Positions 44,912-52,912 of a stretch of DNA of 55,793 nucleotides are shown here, piece after piece. The number at the start of each line of letters is the position of its first letter. The first letter of the stretch is position 1. Below the pieces are notes generated by a model that did no database searches, was not told the DNA's origin, and saw nothing but the letters and a program-made list of their open reading frames with translations. Both the position numbers and the translations under genes were made by a program. The stretch covers positions 1 to 55,793 of the forward strand of contig JAIBCN010000146.1 of the NCBI GenBank assembly GCA_019694155.1, read 5' to 3'. Origin of the DNA: Vicinamibacteria bacterium. Lineage in GTDB: Bacteria; Acidobacteriota; Vicinamibacteria; Fen-336; JAGNNV01.

Positions 44912-44988
44912 GCAGACGTAGCTCAGCTGGTTAGAGCGCCTGATTGTGGATCAGGAGGTCCTCGGTTCGATCCCGAGCGTCTGTACCA
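44912..44988 (+). tRNA. tRNA-His (GUG), discriminator A73
   Basis: 77 bases with encoded CCA. The acceptor GCAGACG (44912-44918) pairs with CGTCTGT (44978-44984), giving a G1-U72 wobble. The anticodon stem is CCTGA/TCAGG and the loop TTGTGGA gives GUG. The discriminator is A (44985), not the usual bacterial C73. A G is encoded at -1 (44911) but would face A73. hisS lies 133 bases downstream. Confidence 0.96.
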
Positions 44989-44994
44989 TTCCAA

Positions 44995-45115
44995 GGGCCG
45001 GAGTAAATCCGGCCCTCCAATGTCGGGGGGCGGTGAACGGCCCCGCCCCCCAAACCCCCGAATACATGGACCGGAGTGAGTCCGGCCCAAGAATCCGGCC
45101 CTCCGAGCGCCCCAG
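44995..45115 (+). repeat. hairpin/repeat cluster between tRNA-His and hisS
   Basis: Hairpin 1 pairs GGGCCGGA with TCCGGCCC around GTAAA (44995-45015). Hairpin 2 pairs GGGGGGCGG (45025-45033) with CCGCCCCCC (45043-45051). Hairpin 3 pairs CCGGA with TCCGG around GTGAG (45071-45085). CCGGAGTRARTCCGGCCC and ATCCGGCCCTCC each occur twice, so part of the region arose by duplication. No T-run suggests a strong terminator. Confidence 0.75.
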
Positions 45116-45121
45116 CCACCC

Positions 45122-46543
45122 ATGGAACCTGTCCAAGCCGCGCTCGCCCGCGGTCTCCGCGATCTCCTGCCCGGAGAAATGATCGCGCGTCAGCGCATGA
45201 TCTCCGCCATCCAGGGCGTGTATGAGCTGTATGGATTCGTCCCCATCTCCACCCCGGCCATCGAGCACCTGCGCGTCCTCTCGGGCTCGGGCGGCGCCGA
45301 GGCCTCGGCTTCCATCTTCCGCGTCCAGGGGCCGGAGGACGATCCCCTCGGGCTTCGTTTCGATCTCACCGTTCCCCTATCGCGCCTCATCGCGCAGTAC
45401 CCCGAACTGCCCCGTCCCTTCCGCCGCTATCAGGTCGGGCCGGTCTGGCGCGCGGACAAGCCGGGTCCGGGGCGCTTCCGCGAATTCACCCAGTTCGACC
45501 TCGACTCCGTGGGCGTGCCTTCCGAGATCGCGGACACCGAGATCATCGCGGGGATGTGCGACACCCTGACCGCACTCGACTGCGGCCCCTTCCGTGTCCG
45601 CTTCTCGAGCCGGCGCGTCTTGAACCTGCTCATGCCCCTCGCCGGGATCGACCCGGGCCTCGCCACCGACGTGTTCCGCGTTCTCGACAAGCTCGACAAG
45701 ATCGGCCCCGAGAAGGTGCGCCGCGAGCTCACCACGGGCTACAAGGACGAATCGGGCGACACCATCGAAGGCGTCGGCCTGAAACCCGAACAGGTGGATC
45801 GCATAGAGCAGTTCCTCGCCATCCAGGGCGCGACGCGCAACGAGATCCTCGCCGGGCTTCGCGACGTGTTCGGCGCCGTCGAAGGATCCGCGGACGCGAT
45901 CGAGCCGCTCGCGAGGATCTCGAGCCACCTCGCGTCCCTCGGCTATTACGAAGACCGCGCGGTCATCGACCTCAGCATCGCCCGGGGCCTCGCCTACTAC
46001 ACGGGTCCCGTGTTCGAGGCGGTTCTCCTCGACGCGCCGGAGTTCGGCTCCGTCTTCGGCGGCGGACGCTACGACGACCTCGTCCTGCGGTTCCTGGGCG
46101 AGCGGGTGCCCGCGACCGGCGCTTCGATCGGCGTCGACCGGCTGCTCGCCGCCCTCATCAAGCTCGGACGCACCGGCGCACGCAAAGCCACCGCGAAGGT
46201 CCTCATCACCACGATCGATCCCGCCCTCACCGATGACTATCTCGCCATGACCTGGGAACTGCGGCGCGCGGGCGTGGCCGCGGAGGTGTACCTCGGTTCT
46301 GAGAAGGGCCTCGGCAAGCAGATCAAGTACGCGGACCGGTGCGGCATCCCCCTCGTGGTCATCTACGGGTCCGACGAAAAGGCGAAGGGCATGGTAACCC
46401 TCAAGGACCTGGAGGCGGGGGCCGCCGCCGCGGGCGCGCTCCAGAAAGATCGGACCCAGTGGCGCCAGCTGCGCCCGGGACAGTTCGAGGTGGCGCGCAC
46501 GGACCTCGTGAAGGCGGTCCGGGACTTTTCCAGGGAGGCATAG
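45122..46543 (+). CDS. hisS: histidyl-tRNA synthetase (KPGPGRF motif-2 type)
   Basis: 473 residues. Class II synthetase: motif 1 near residues 45-60; motif 2 PFRRYQVGPVWRADKPGPGRFREFTQFDLDSVG in pieces (residues 99-131); histidine-specific RGLAYYTGPVFEA and FGGGRYDDLVLRF; motif 3 GASIGVDRL; C-terminal anticodon-binding domain from about 355. Most bacteria have a HERPQKGRYRQF-like motif-2 loop. The KPGPGRF form is that of alphaproteobacterial HisRS, which, from memory, recognises tRNA-His lacking G-1:C73. The neighbouring tRNA-His has A73, which matches. Confidence 0.96.
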   Translation: MEPVQAALARGLRDLLPGEMIARQRMISAIQGVYELYGFVPISTPAIEHLRVLSGSGGAEASASIFRVQGPEDDPLGLRFDLTVPLSRLIAQYPELPRPFRRYQVGPVWRADKPGPGRFREFTQFDLDSVGVPSEIADTEIIAGMCDTLTALDCGPFRVRFSSRRVLNLLMPLAGIDPGLATDVFRVLDKLDKIGPEKVRRELTTGYKDESGDTIEGVGLKPEQVDRIEQFLAIQGATRNEILAGLRDVFGAVEGSADAIEPLARISSHLASLGYYEDRAVIDLSIARGLAYYTGPVFEAVLLDAPEFGSVFGGGRYDDLVLRFLGERVPATGASIGVDRLLAALIKLGRTGARKATAKVLITTIDPALTDDYLAMTWELRRAGVAAEVYLGSEKGLGKQIKYADRCGIPLVVIYGSDEKAKGMVTLKDLEAGAAAAGALQKDRTQWRQLRPGQFEVARTDLVKAVRDFSREA

Positions 46544-46580
46544 GAGGGCCCGGGCGCCCTTGCGCGCCCTCCTCGTTTCA
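46542..46580 (+). terminator. probable terminator of hisS
   Basis: AGGAGGGC (46542-46549) pairs perfectly with GCCCTCCT (46566-46573), overlapping the hisS stop, and is followed by CGTTTC. The T-run is short. Confidence 0.45.
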
Positions 46581-46611
46581 GCGTACCGTTGTGACGTTCT
46601 TTGGAGGCTCC

Positions 46612-46797
46612 ATGGAAGATCCGAATTGGGAATACGACGCGGTATCGGTGGTCGGAAACGCCGAGGTCGCGAAGGCGTTCGCCATGCACGCCCAGGGCTG
46701 GGAGTTCATACAGGCCTGGACATCGCATTCGAGCGGCGACTGGCTCTTCTTCCGCCGGCCGCGCCCCAGCGAACCCATCGACGTACGAACGCTGTAG
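46612..46797 (+). CDS. small DUF4177-like protein
   Basis: 61 residues from ATG 46612, with GGAGG at the right distance. NWEYDAVSVVG, HAQGWEFIQAWTS and GDWLFFRRPRP follow the DUF4177 pattern (WEYKVV...GWELV...YFKRP). The fold is a small beta-alpha-beta unit of unknown role. It converges with the pentapeptide-TIR gene. Confidence 0.75.
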   Translation: MEDPNWEYDAVSVVGNAEVAKAFAMHAQGWEFIQAWTSHSSGDWLFFRRPRPSEPIDVRTL

Positions 46798-46821
46798 TCC
46801 CTTCGGTCGAGGCCGCGGCGG

Positions 46822-48117
46822 TCAGGGCTGAAAGACGGCGATCGCCTCGACGAGCCTCTCGAACTGTCGCTGCGCCGCATCCTTGTCGCGCCAGTCGGCG
46901 AAGGAAATGACCTTCTCGGTGGGGATCTGCTCCAGGATCCGCCCCTGCCAGATCGGGGTCTTCCAGCTGTCGTCCAGACTGATCGGGCAAAGCACGGGCT
47001 CGCCGAGGTCCTTCTCGAGCTTGCGGGCGAGGCGCACCTCGTGCTCGGCCCAGTCGCTTTGAACCGTCGCCTCGGACAGGACGAGCAGGAGGCTAACGTC
47101 GTGCTGAATGGCGAGCTTCGACTGTCGTTCGCGCAAGGTGCCCTTCAGCTCGTGGGCGGCGAGCCAGCTGTAGACGCCGCGCTGGTTGAAGAGGCGGCGC
47201 AACTCGGCCACGAAGGCATCGTCCTGCTGCGAATGTGAAATGAGCAGGCGCCGGCGCTGCGGCCGGAACTCCGTGCGCAACGCCTCGATGGCCTTCTGAA
47301 GGGAGGCCGCGGCCTCCGTCGACAGCGACGGATCGTGATGCCGCGCGGCCACGATCTCGAACGAGGAGAGGCCGCAGCCGCGCAGGAAAGCTTCGGGGAT
47401 CTTCCCCCGCGACCGGCTGAGAGTGTCGGTGCCCACGGTGGAGGGCGAGGCATGGCGCAGCGTCTCCAGTCCCCGGGCCTGCCGCAGGTCCAGGTCGGCG
47501 AACACCGTCCCCCCGGCGAGGGCGTTGGTGAGATTCGTGTTGCGCAGGCGGGTGTCGGTGAGATTGGCGCCGCAGAGGTTCACCCCCGTGAGGTCCGCGT
47601 CGCGAAGGTCGGCCTCGTGGAGCGAGGCGCTCATCAGGCTGGAACCGGAGAGGTTCGCGCCCGAGAGGTCCGCGCCCCGAAGGTCGGATCCACGCAGGTC
47701 GACCTGGGAGAGGTTGGTGAGGCGCAGGTCGGCGCGCGAGAGGTCCACGCGCACCAGCTTGGCCGTGCGCAGGTCGCCCCCGTGCAGATCGGCGTTCCGG
47801 AGATTGGCCCCGTCGAGGAGCGCGCCGTTGAAGTTGGCGCCCTTGAGATTCGCGCCCCGGAAGTCGGCGCCGTTCAGGTCGGCGCATCCGAAGTCGGTCA
47901 TGCCGAGGTCGGCCATGCTCAGGTCGGTGCGCATGAGCTTGGCGTCGCGCAGATCCGCGCCGTGAAGGTTGGCTCCGCGGAGATTCGCCCCGCGCAGGTT
48001 CGTGCCGATGAGATTCGCGCCCCGCAGGTTGGAGCCGGACAGGCTCGCTCCCTGGAAATCGCGCTCGCCGGCCGCGAGGCGCCGCTGTATTTCGCCGGTG
48101 TTGGTGGAGGCGGTCAC
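46822..48117 (-). CDS. pentapeptide-repeat protein with C-terminal TIR domain
   Basis: 431 residues. About 36 consecutive A(D/N)Lxx repeats (residues 20-212) form a quadrilateral beta-helix. A linker holds KIPEAFLRGCGLSSFE. The TIR domain spans about 289-425: RLLISHSQQDDAFVAELRRLF, GVYSWLAAHELKG with Glu-323 at the expected catalytic position, LLLVLSEATVQSDWAEHEV and KVISFADW. TIR domains with this Glu can cleave NAD+; others only signal. There is no signal peptide, so it is cytoplasmic. No neighbour encodes a cyclic-nucleotide synthase, Thoeris or CBASS partner. An intracellular sensor-effector role is inferred. Confidence 0.92.
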   Translation of the reverse strand: MTASTNTGEIQRRLAAGERDFQGASLSGSNLRGANLIGTNLRGANLRGANLHGADLRDAKLMRTDLSMADLGMTDFGCADLNGADFRGANLKGANFNGALLDGANLRNADLHGGDLRTAKLVRVDLSRADLRLTNLSQVDLRGSDLRGADLSGANLSGSSLMSASLHEADLRDADLTGVNLCGANLTDTRLRNTNLTNALAGGTVFADLDLRQARGLETLRHASPSTVGTDTLSRSRGKIPEAFLRGCGLSSFEIVAARHHDPSLSTEAAASLQKAIEALRTEFRPQRRRLLISHSQQDDAFVAELRRLFNQRGVYSWLAAHELKGTLRERQSKLAIQHDVSLLLVLSEATVQSDWAEHEVRLARKLEKDLGEPVLCPISLDDSWKTPIWQGRILEQIPTEKVISFADWRDKDAAQRQFERLVEAIAVFQP

Positions 48118-48236
48118 GATTCTTGAAGAGAGCTTAGCGCCGAACGGGAAGCGGCCCCGAGTAGTTTCGGCGTGCGTTCGCCGGCGCCTTGGTATCGTCC
48201 GCTCATGAGCCCGCGCGCGCGATCCGGGAGACGTCC

Positions 48237-49043
48237 GTGACCGAAGTCCTGCGACTGCGGCCGCTGCTGACCGCCACGCATCGCTACGACAAGTCGATCT
48301 CCACCTGGAACCGAGGAAAGGGACAGCTCATCGACGCTCCCATCCTTGCCTATCTCATCGAGACCAGGAACGGCCGGATCCTCTACGACGCGGGGTGCGA
48401 CTACACGAAAATTCACGACCCTCTCCTGCGGGCGCGCTACTACGACCCGAAGATCTTCGGCTTCGGCGCGCCGGAGATGAGCGATGACCAGAGAATCCCC
48501 CGCCTGCTCGGCCGCCTGGGGCTAAAGGCGAAGGACGTCGACCTCATCTTCATCGGCCACCTTCATTTCGACCACGCGGGCGGCCTGCGGGAGCTTCGGC
48601 GCCACGGCTGCGGAGCGGAGATCCACGTCCACCGGGACGAGATAGAAGCGGCCCGCCGTCAATCCGACGCTTCGGTCTTCGCGGACGACCTCGTCGACGA
48701 TGCGGGTTCGCCTCTCCCCTTCACGGAGCAGACCGGAGAGTACGAGGTGGGGCGAGGCGTTCGCGCGGTCATGACGCCCGGGCACACCGCGGGGCACATG
48801 TCGATGTGGATCGAGCTTCCGAAGGGGCGGCCGGTGCTGCTCGCGGGCGACGCCGCCGACCTCCAGGAGAATCTCGACGACGAGGTGGCGCCGGGCGGCT
48901 TTCGCGAGGGCGGTCACGACGAAGCGGTGGAGAGCATCCGCGCGCTCAAGCGCCTGGCCGGGCAGACGAACGCCTGGATCTGGCCCAACCACGACCTTCC
49001 CTTCTATCGATCCTTGCGGCCCTTTCCCGAGGCCTACGAGTAG
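48237..49043 (+). CDS. MBL-fold metallohydrolase, N-acyl-homoserine-lactonase-like
   Basis: 268 residues from GTG 48237, with GGGAG upstream; the frame begins earlier at 48189 without a ribosome site. Metal-binding motifs match the AiiA group: IFIGHLHFDHAGG (HxHxDH), AVMTPGHTAGHMS and LLAGDAADLQ, ending with NHDLPFY. LIETRNGRILYDAGCDY is the N-terminal strand region. The family opens the lactone ring of quorum signals, but many members have other lactones or esters as substrates. No luxI/luxR homologue is in the window. Confidence 0.85.
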   Translation: MTEVLRLRPLLTATHRYDKSISTWNRGKGQLIDAPILAYLIETRNGRILYDAGCDYTKIHDPLLRARYYDPKIFGFGAPEMSDDQRIPRLLGRLGLKAKDVDLIFIGHLHFDHAGGLRELRRHGCGAEIHVHRDEIEAARRQSDASVFADDLVDDAGSPLPFTEQTGEYEVGRGVRAVMTPGHTAGHMSMWIELPKGRPVLLAGDAADLQENLDDEVAPGGFREGGHDEAVESIRALKRLAGQTNAWIWPNHDLPFYRSLRPFPEAYE

Positions 49044-49046
49044 GTC

Positions 49047-49985
49047 CTACTTCTTGCGCAGGTAGGTGAGATCGAAGGAGACGGACCAGGTCTTGCCGCC
49101 ATCCTGCGACAGGTGCCCGAGCTGCCGGACGCGGTCGGGCCCCTCGTTGAAGAAGGTCATCCGGACCTTGTTGGCGGTGCCGAACTGGTCCGCTTCGTAG
49201 TAGAGGTTCCCGTCGTCGTGGAACTCGCCGAAGTAGTGGGTGATCCGCCCCGTCGCATCCACCCAGTACTGCTCCCACTTCTTCGTCGCGGTGTTGTAGG
49301 TATTGAAGCTCTTGCCCGCGCCGCCCTGGCCCGGCTCCCAGTTCTCGAAGATTACGCAGCCGCTGAGGATGCGCTCGACGTGGCTGGAAGCGCCCACCGG
49401 GGCCCTGGGTATCCCTGTCTGCTGCACGTCCCAATCGCCGACCCAGAAATCGAACTTGCGGAAGTTCGGGTCCGCCTCGCAGGGCCGCGCGTTGTGGTTC
49501 ACCTTCGCCACCACCGCGGCGAAGGACGCGTCGGCCCTCAGGGAATCGAAGTCGGGATTCTGGAACAAAGGCGCGTTCGTGAAGCCGTTGGCCGCGGCCT
49601 CCTCGAGCTGGGCGATCGCCTTCGCCTTGTCGCCGAGCTTCGCGTAGGCGCGGGCGAGACGGAACCTGACCTGGTTCGCGGGCTGATAGCCGAGATCCCG
49701 GGCGCGAATCAGCGCGGGAACGGCCTCTCCGGGCCGCCCGGTTTCGTGCAGCGAAGCGCCGAGGCCGAAGGCGGCGCGCGGATTCGAAGGCTCGGCACGG
49801 GAAAGAGCCTCGAAGGCTCCAAAGGCGCCCGTCCAGTCTCCGGCCTGCTGGAGCTTGATCGCGGCCTGCTCCGCGGCCGACGCCGCCTGGGCCTGGGCCG
49901 AGACGGCGCGGGCGGGCGCGAGCGATGCGAGCCCAAGGAACACCGCTACGAGGGCGGCCCGGCCACGGCGATCGAGCGCGGTCAC
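49047..49985 (-). CDS. secreted TPR protein with C-terminal DUF1579-like domain
   Basis: 312 residues. A signal peptide (ALVAVFLGLASLAPARAVSAQ) precedes about three TPR units (AAIKLQQAGDWTGAFGAFEALSRAEPSNP; AVPALIRARDLGYQPANQVRFRLARAYAKLG). From about residue 165 the protein reads as a lipocalin-like beta domain with FDFWVGDWDVQQ at its start and ITHYFGEFHDDGNLYYEADQF inside, as in DUF1579 proteins. Small-ligand binding is plausible. It converges with the lactonase-like gene and lies 9 bases downstream of the M16 gene, probably in one operon. Confidence 0.8.
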   Translation of the reverse strand: MTALDRRGRAALVAVFLGLASLAPARAVSAQAQAASAAEQAAIKLQQAGDWTGAFGAFEALSRAEPSNPRAAFGLGASLHETGRPGEAVPALIRARDLGYQPANQVRFRLARAYAKLGDKAKAIAQLEEAAANGFTNAPLFQNPDFDSLRADASFAAVVAKVNHNARPCEADPNFRKFDFWVGDWDVQQTGIPRAPVGASSHVERILSGCVIFENWEPGQGGAGKSFNTYNTATKKWEQYWVDATGRITHYFGEFHDDGNLYYEADQFGTANKVRMTFFNEGPDRVRQLGHLSQDGGKTWSVSFDLTYLRKK

Positions 49986-49994
49986 GGCCGGTGC

Positions 49995-51404
49995 CTAACG
50001 CCCTGCCGGTCCCATGGGGCCGTAGGGCTTCACCTGCTCTTCGATGGCCTTGCGGTCGCCCACCGCGATGATCGCGGTCTTGGTGTCGTCGATGTACTTC
50101 TGGGCCATCTGCTGGACCATGGCGGGCGTCACCGCGCGGACATTCGCCACGTACTTGTTCAGGTAGTCGGCGGGCAGGCCGTGGAAGTTGATGAACTCGA
50201 GCTGCCCGATGATGCCCGCGCGGTCGGAGTTGCGCAGGACGAAGGTGCCGAGCATGTAGTTCTTCGCGGACTCGAGCTCGGCCTCGCTCGGGGCCCCGGC
50301 CTGGAGACGGTCGATCTCGTAGAAGATCTCCTTGAGGGACGCGCCCGTCACCGCGGTGGTGACGTCCGCGTTCTGCGCCCAGACCGCATCGCGGTAGCGG
50401 TTCGAGACCTGGGAGAAGGGCGAGTAGGTGTAACCCTTGCTCTCGCGCAGGTTCGCGGTCATGCGCGAGGAGAAGTAACCGCCGAGCACGCTGTTCGTCA
50501 CGGCGAGCGGGATCGCGTCCTTGTGCGACGCGTCGATGGTGGGCAGACCCACGATCAGGGTGGTCTGCACCGCGCCGGGCTTGTCGACGATGTACACAGC
50601 GCGCTCGGACCGGGGCCGGGGCGGCGCCGGGTGCGACATCGCTCCCTTCTTCCAGCCGGAGAAAGCGGCGCGAACCGCCGACTCCACCGCCGCCGTGTCG
50701 AACCGGCCGGCCACGTAGAGCCGGGCGCGCGAAGCCGCCCAGTGGGCGTCGTAGAAGGCCCGGGCCTGGTCCAGGGTGTAGCCCTTCACCTGGGCCTCGG
50801 TCGGGAAGATCCGTCCGTAGGGATGATCGCCGTAGATCACTTCGCGAAACTTCTCGGTCGCCATCTGCTGCGGGTTGCTCCGGGCGATGGACAGGCGCCG
50901 CACATTGTCGGCCTTCAGGCGTTCGACTTCGCTCGCCGGAAACTTCGGGTTCAAGGCGAGGTCGGCCACGAGCTTCACCAGGTCGGGCGCGAACTCGGAA
51001 AGGGACGAGCCGGAGACGGACGCGGTGTCCGTGCCCACGCCGATGTCCACCTGGCCGCCCATCTGCGCGGCCGCCTTCGAGATCTGGGCCCCCGTCCTCG
51101 TGGTGGTGCCCTCGCGCATGAGCTGGCCGGTGAGGTCACCGAGCCAGACTTCGCTCGCCTTCTCGTAGCTGTTGCCCGCCGCCACGAACAGGCCGATGTC
51201 GACCTTGGGCATGTCGCCGTAGTTCACGAGGGTGACGCTGAGGCCGTTCTCGAGGACGAAGTGCTTCGGCGCGGGAAGGGTGAAATCGCGCGGCGCCGCG
51301 GGCGAGGGCGGCGTCTCCTTCGCGGGCGTTTGCGCGGCGGCGGCTCCGGCGGCGGCGAGGGAGGCGGCGAGAGCGAGGCTTTGGAGTGTCTTGTTCATGA
51401 TCAT
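49995..51404 (-). CDS. M16 peptidase-family protein, non-catalytic type
   Basis: 469 residues with a signal peptide (LQSLALAASLAAAGAAAAQ). The M16 fold is evident (FVLENGLSVTLVNYGDMPKVDIGLFVAAGN, GYFSSRMTANLRESKGYTYSPFS), but the HxxEH zinc motif is absent at the expected place (EVWLGDLTGQLMREGTT). In two-chain M16 enzymes the non-catalytic chain supplies the R/Y pair, here LRESKGYTY. It lies 7 bases after the catalytic M16 gene, so the two probably form a periplasmic heterodimer. Confidence 0.93.
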   Translation of the reverse strand: MIMNKTLQSLALAASLAAAGAAAAQTPAKETPPSPAAPRDFTLPAPKHFVLENGLSVTLVNYGDMPKVDIGLFVAAGNSYEKASEVWLGDLTGQLMREGTTTRTGAQISKAAAQMGGQVDIGVGTDTASVSGSSLSEFAPDLVKLVADLALNPKFPASEVERLKADNVRRLSIARSNPQQMATEKFREVIYGDHPYGRIFPTEAQVKGYTLDQARAFYDAHWAASRARLYVAGRFDTAAVESAVRAAFSGWKKGAMSHPAPPRPRSERAVYIVDKPGAVQTTLIVGLPTIDASHKDAIPLAVTNSVLGGYFSSRMTANLRESKGYTYSPFSQVSNRYRDAVWAQNADVTTAVTGASLKEIFYEIDRLQAGAPSEAELESAKNYMLGTFVLRNSDRAGIIGQLEFINFHGLPADYLNKYVANVRAVTPAMVQQMAQKYIDDTKTAIIAVGDRKAIEEQVKPYGPMGPAGR

Positions 51405-51411
51405 CAGTCCT

Positions 51412-52797
51412 TTAGAACCCGACCGGCTTCGAGACCTTGGGAGGCTCGGGCTTCCCGGGTACCGTGAGGATGGTCCGGTTGGTCTTGCGGAGGTACTCCT
51501 GGGCCGTCTTCTGGATCAGTTCCGGCGTGACCTTCTCGAACTCGGCTTCGAGCGTGTTGATCTTCCCCGGATCGTCGTCGAAGAGCGCGAAAGAAGCGAG
51601 GAGATTCGCCTTGCCAAAGCCGTAGAAACCCTCCATCTGGTCGTACAGCCACGAGCGAGCCTTCACTTTCGCGAGGTCGAGAGTGGCCTTGTCGACGGGA
51701 GCGGCGCGGAGCTTCTCGACCTCGGCGTCGAAGGCGTCCAGGATGGTCGACGCGGGCGTGCTCTTGTCGTGGAACAGGTAGGCCTGGAAGAGGGTGGGGC
51801 CGTTGATGTCGAAGAGATTCCCGAGCTCGGCGTTGATGCCGCCCGAGACCTCGTCGGTGAACCCCTTGTCCTGGACGAGGGCCTGATACAGCCGGCTGTC
51901 CTTGCCCTGAAGCAGGATCTGGTCGATCAGCGCCATGGCGAAGTACTCCGCGGTCATGCGCTTCGGCGCGTGATAGCCGACGGCGAGGGCGGGCCTCGGG
52001 GCCTCGAGGTACTCCTTCACTCCGCGCTTCTCCTCGGTCTGATTCGGCTCCGAAATATCGGGCCGCGCGGGAAGCACGGAGGACTTGATGGGGCCGAAGT
52101 ACTTCCGGATCCAGCCGAGGGTCTGGACGGGATCGATGTCGCCCGAGACCACCACCACCGCGTTGTTCGGCGCGTAGTAGGTCTCGAAGAAAGCCTTCGC
52201 GTCCTGAAGAGTGGCGGCGTCCAGTTCGGCGAGATCGCCGTAGAAGTTGTGGGCGTTCTGCCAGTTGGTGTTCGCGGCCATCGGCATGTCGATCCAGGGG
52301 AAGCCCCCGTAGGGCTGGTTCAGGACATTGACCTTCACCTCATTCTTCACGACGCCCTGCTGGTTCGTGAGGTTGTCCTTGTCGATGGCGAGCCCCTTCA
52401 TCCGGTCGGCCTCGGCCCAGAGCACCGTCTCCACGGTGTTCGCGGGAACCACCTGGTAGTAGTTGGTGAAGTCGAAGCGGGTCGAGCCGTTCATGACGCC
52501 GCCGTTCTTTTGAATCAGCTTCACGAACTCCATCTTGCCGAGGTTGTTCGAGCCCTGGAACATCAGGTGTTCAAACAGATGAGCAAAGCCGGTGCGACCC
52601 TTCGGCTCATTCCGGAAACCGATGTTGTAGTACACCGTCACGGTGGCGGTGGGGGCGGTGGTGTCCTTCGAGAGGACCACCTTGAGGCCGTTGTCGAGCT
52701 TGTGGTACTCGAAGGGAATCTTGAGGGTCTCGGCCGCGGAGGCCGCGAGGGGGGCGGCGGCGATCGCGAGCGCCGCGATGAGAGTTCGATGTCGCAA
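51412..52797 (-). CDS. M16 family zinc peptidase, catalytic chain
   Basis: 461 residues with a signal peptide (LIAALAIAAAPLAASA). The inverted zinc motif HLFEHLMF in GRTGFAHLFEHLMFQG is followed about 75 residues later by the third ligand region NQQGVVKNEVK. DNGLKVVLSKDTTAPTATVTVYYNIG is the usual N-terminal strand. It degrades small or unfolded peptides in the periplasm. Its partner chain is encoded directly downstream and a LolA-like gene lies upstream, a grouping I associate with environmental Gram-negative bacteria. Confidence 0.95.
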   Translation of the reverse strand: MRHRTLIAALAIAAAPLAASAAETLKIPFEYHKLDNGLKVVLSKDTTAPTATVTVYYNIGFRNEPKGRTGFAHLFEHLMFQGSNNLGKMEFVKLIQKNGGVMNGSTRFDFTNYYQVVPANTVETVLWAEADRMKGLAIDKDNLTNQQGVVKNEVKVNVLNQPYGGFPWIDMPMAANTNWQNAHNFYGDLAELDAATLQDAKAFFETYYAPNNAVVVVSGDIDPVQTLGWIRKYFGPIKSSVLPARPDISEPNQTEEKRGVKEYLEAPRPALAVGYHAPKRMTAEYFAMALIDQILLQGKDSRLYQALVQDKGFTDEVSGGINAELGNLFDINGPTLFQAYLFHDKSTPASTILDAFDAEVEKLRAAPVDKATLDLAKVKARSWLYDQMEGFYGFGKANLLASFALFDDDPGKINTLEAEFEKVTPELIQKTAQEYLRKTNRTILTVPGKPEPPKVSKPVGF

Positions 52798-52912
52798 GGG
52801 GGAATCTCCTGAAGAGGCTCTGCGGAATGAGGTCGACGGGCCCTGAAGACACCCGTCCTTGGCCTTTTAGACGCTTCCCGGAGCCAAAAGGTTCCAGGAC
52901 GTGCGACGACGC

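Noticed and set aside
47335..48126. Plus-strand repetitive Val/Gly/Glu frame that looks like a repeat protein
   Set aside because: It is the antisense of the pentapeptide repeats; the periodicity comes from the real gene on the minus strand.
46822..49043. TIR gene plus lactonase-like gene as a two-gene defence system
   Set aside because: The genes are divergent with separate starts, and the lactonase-like protein has a standard metabolic or quorum-quenching profile.
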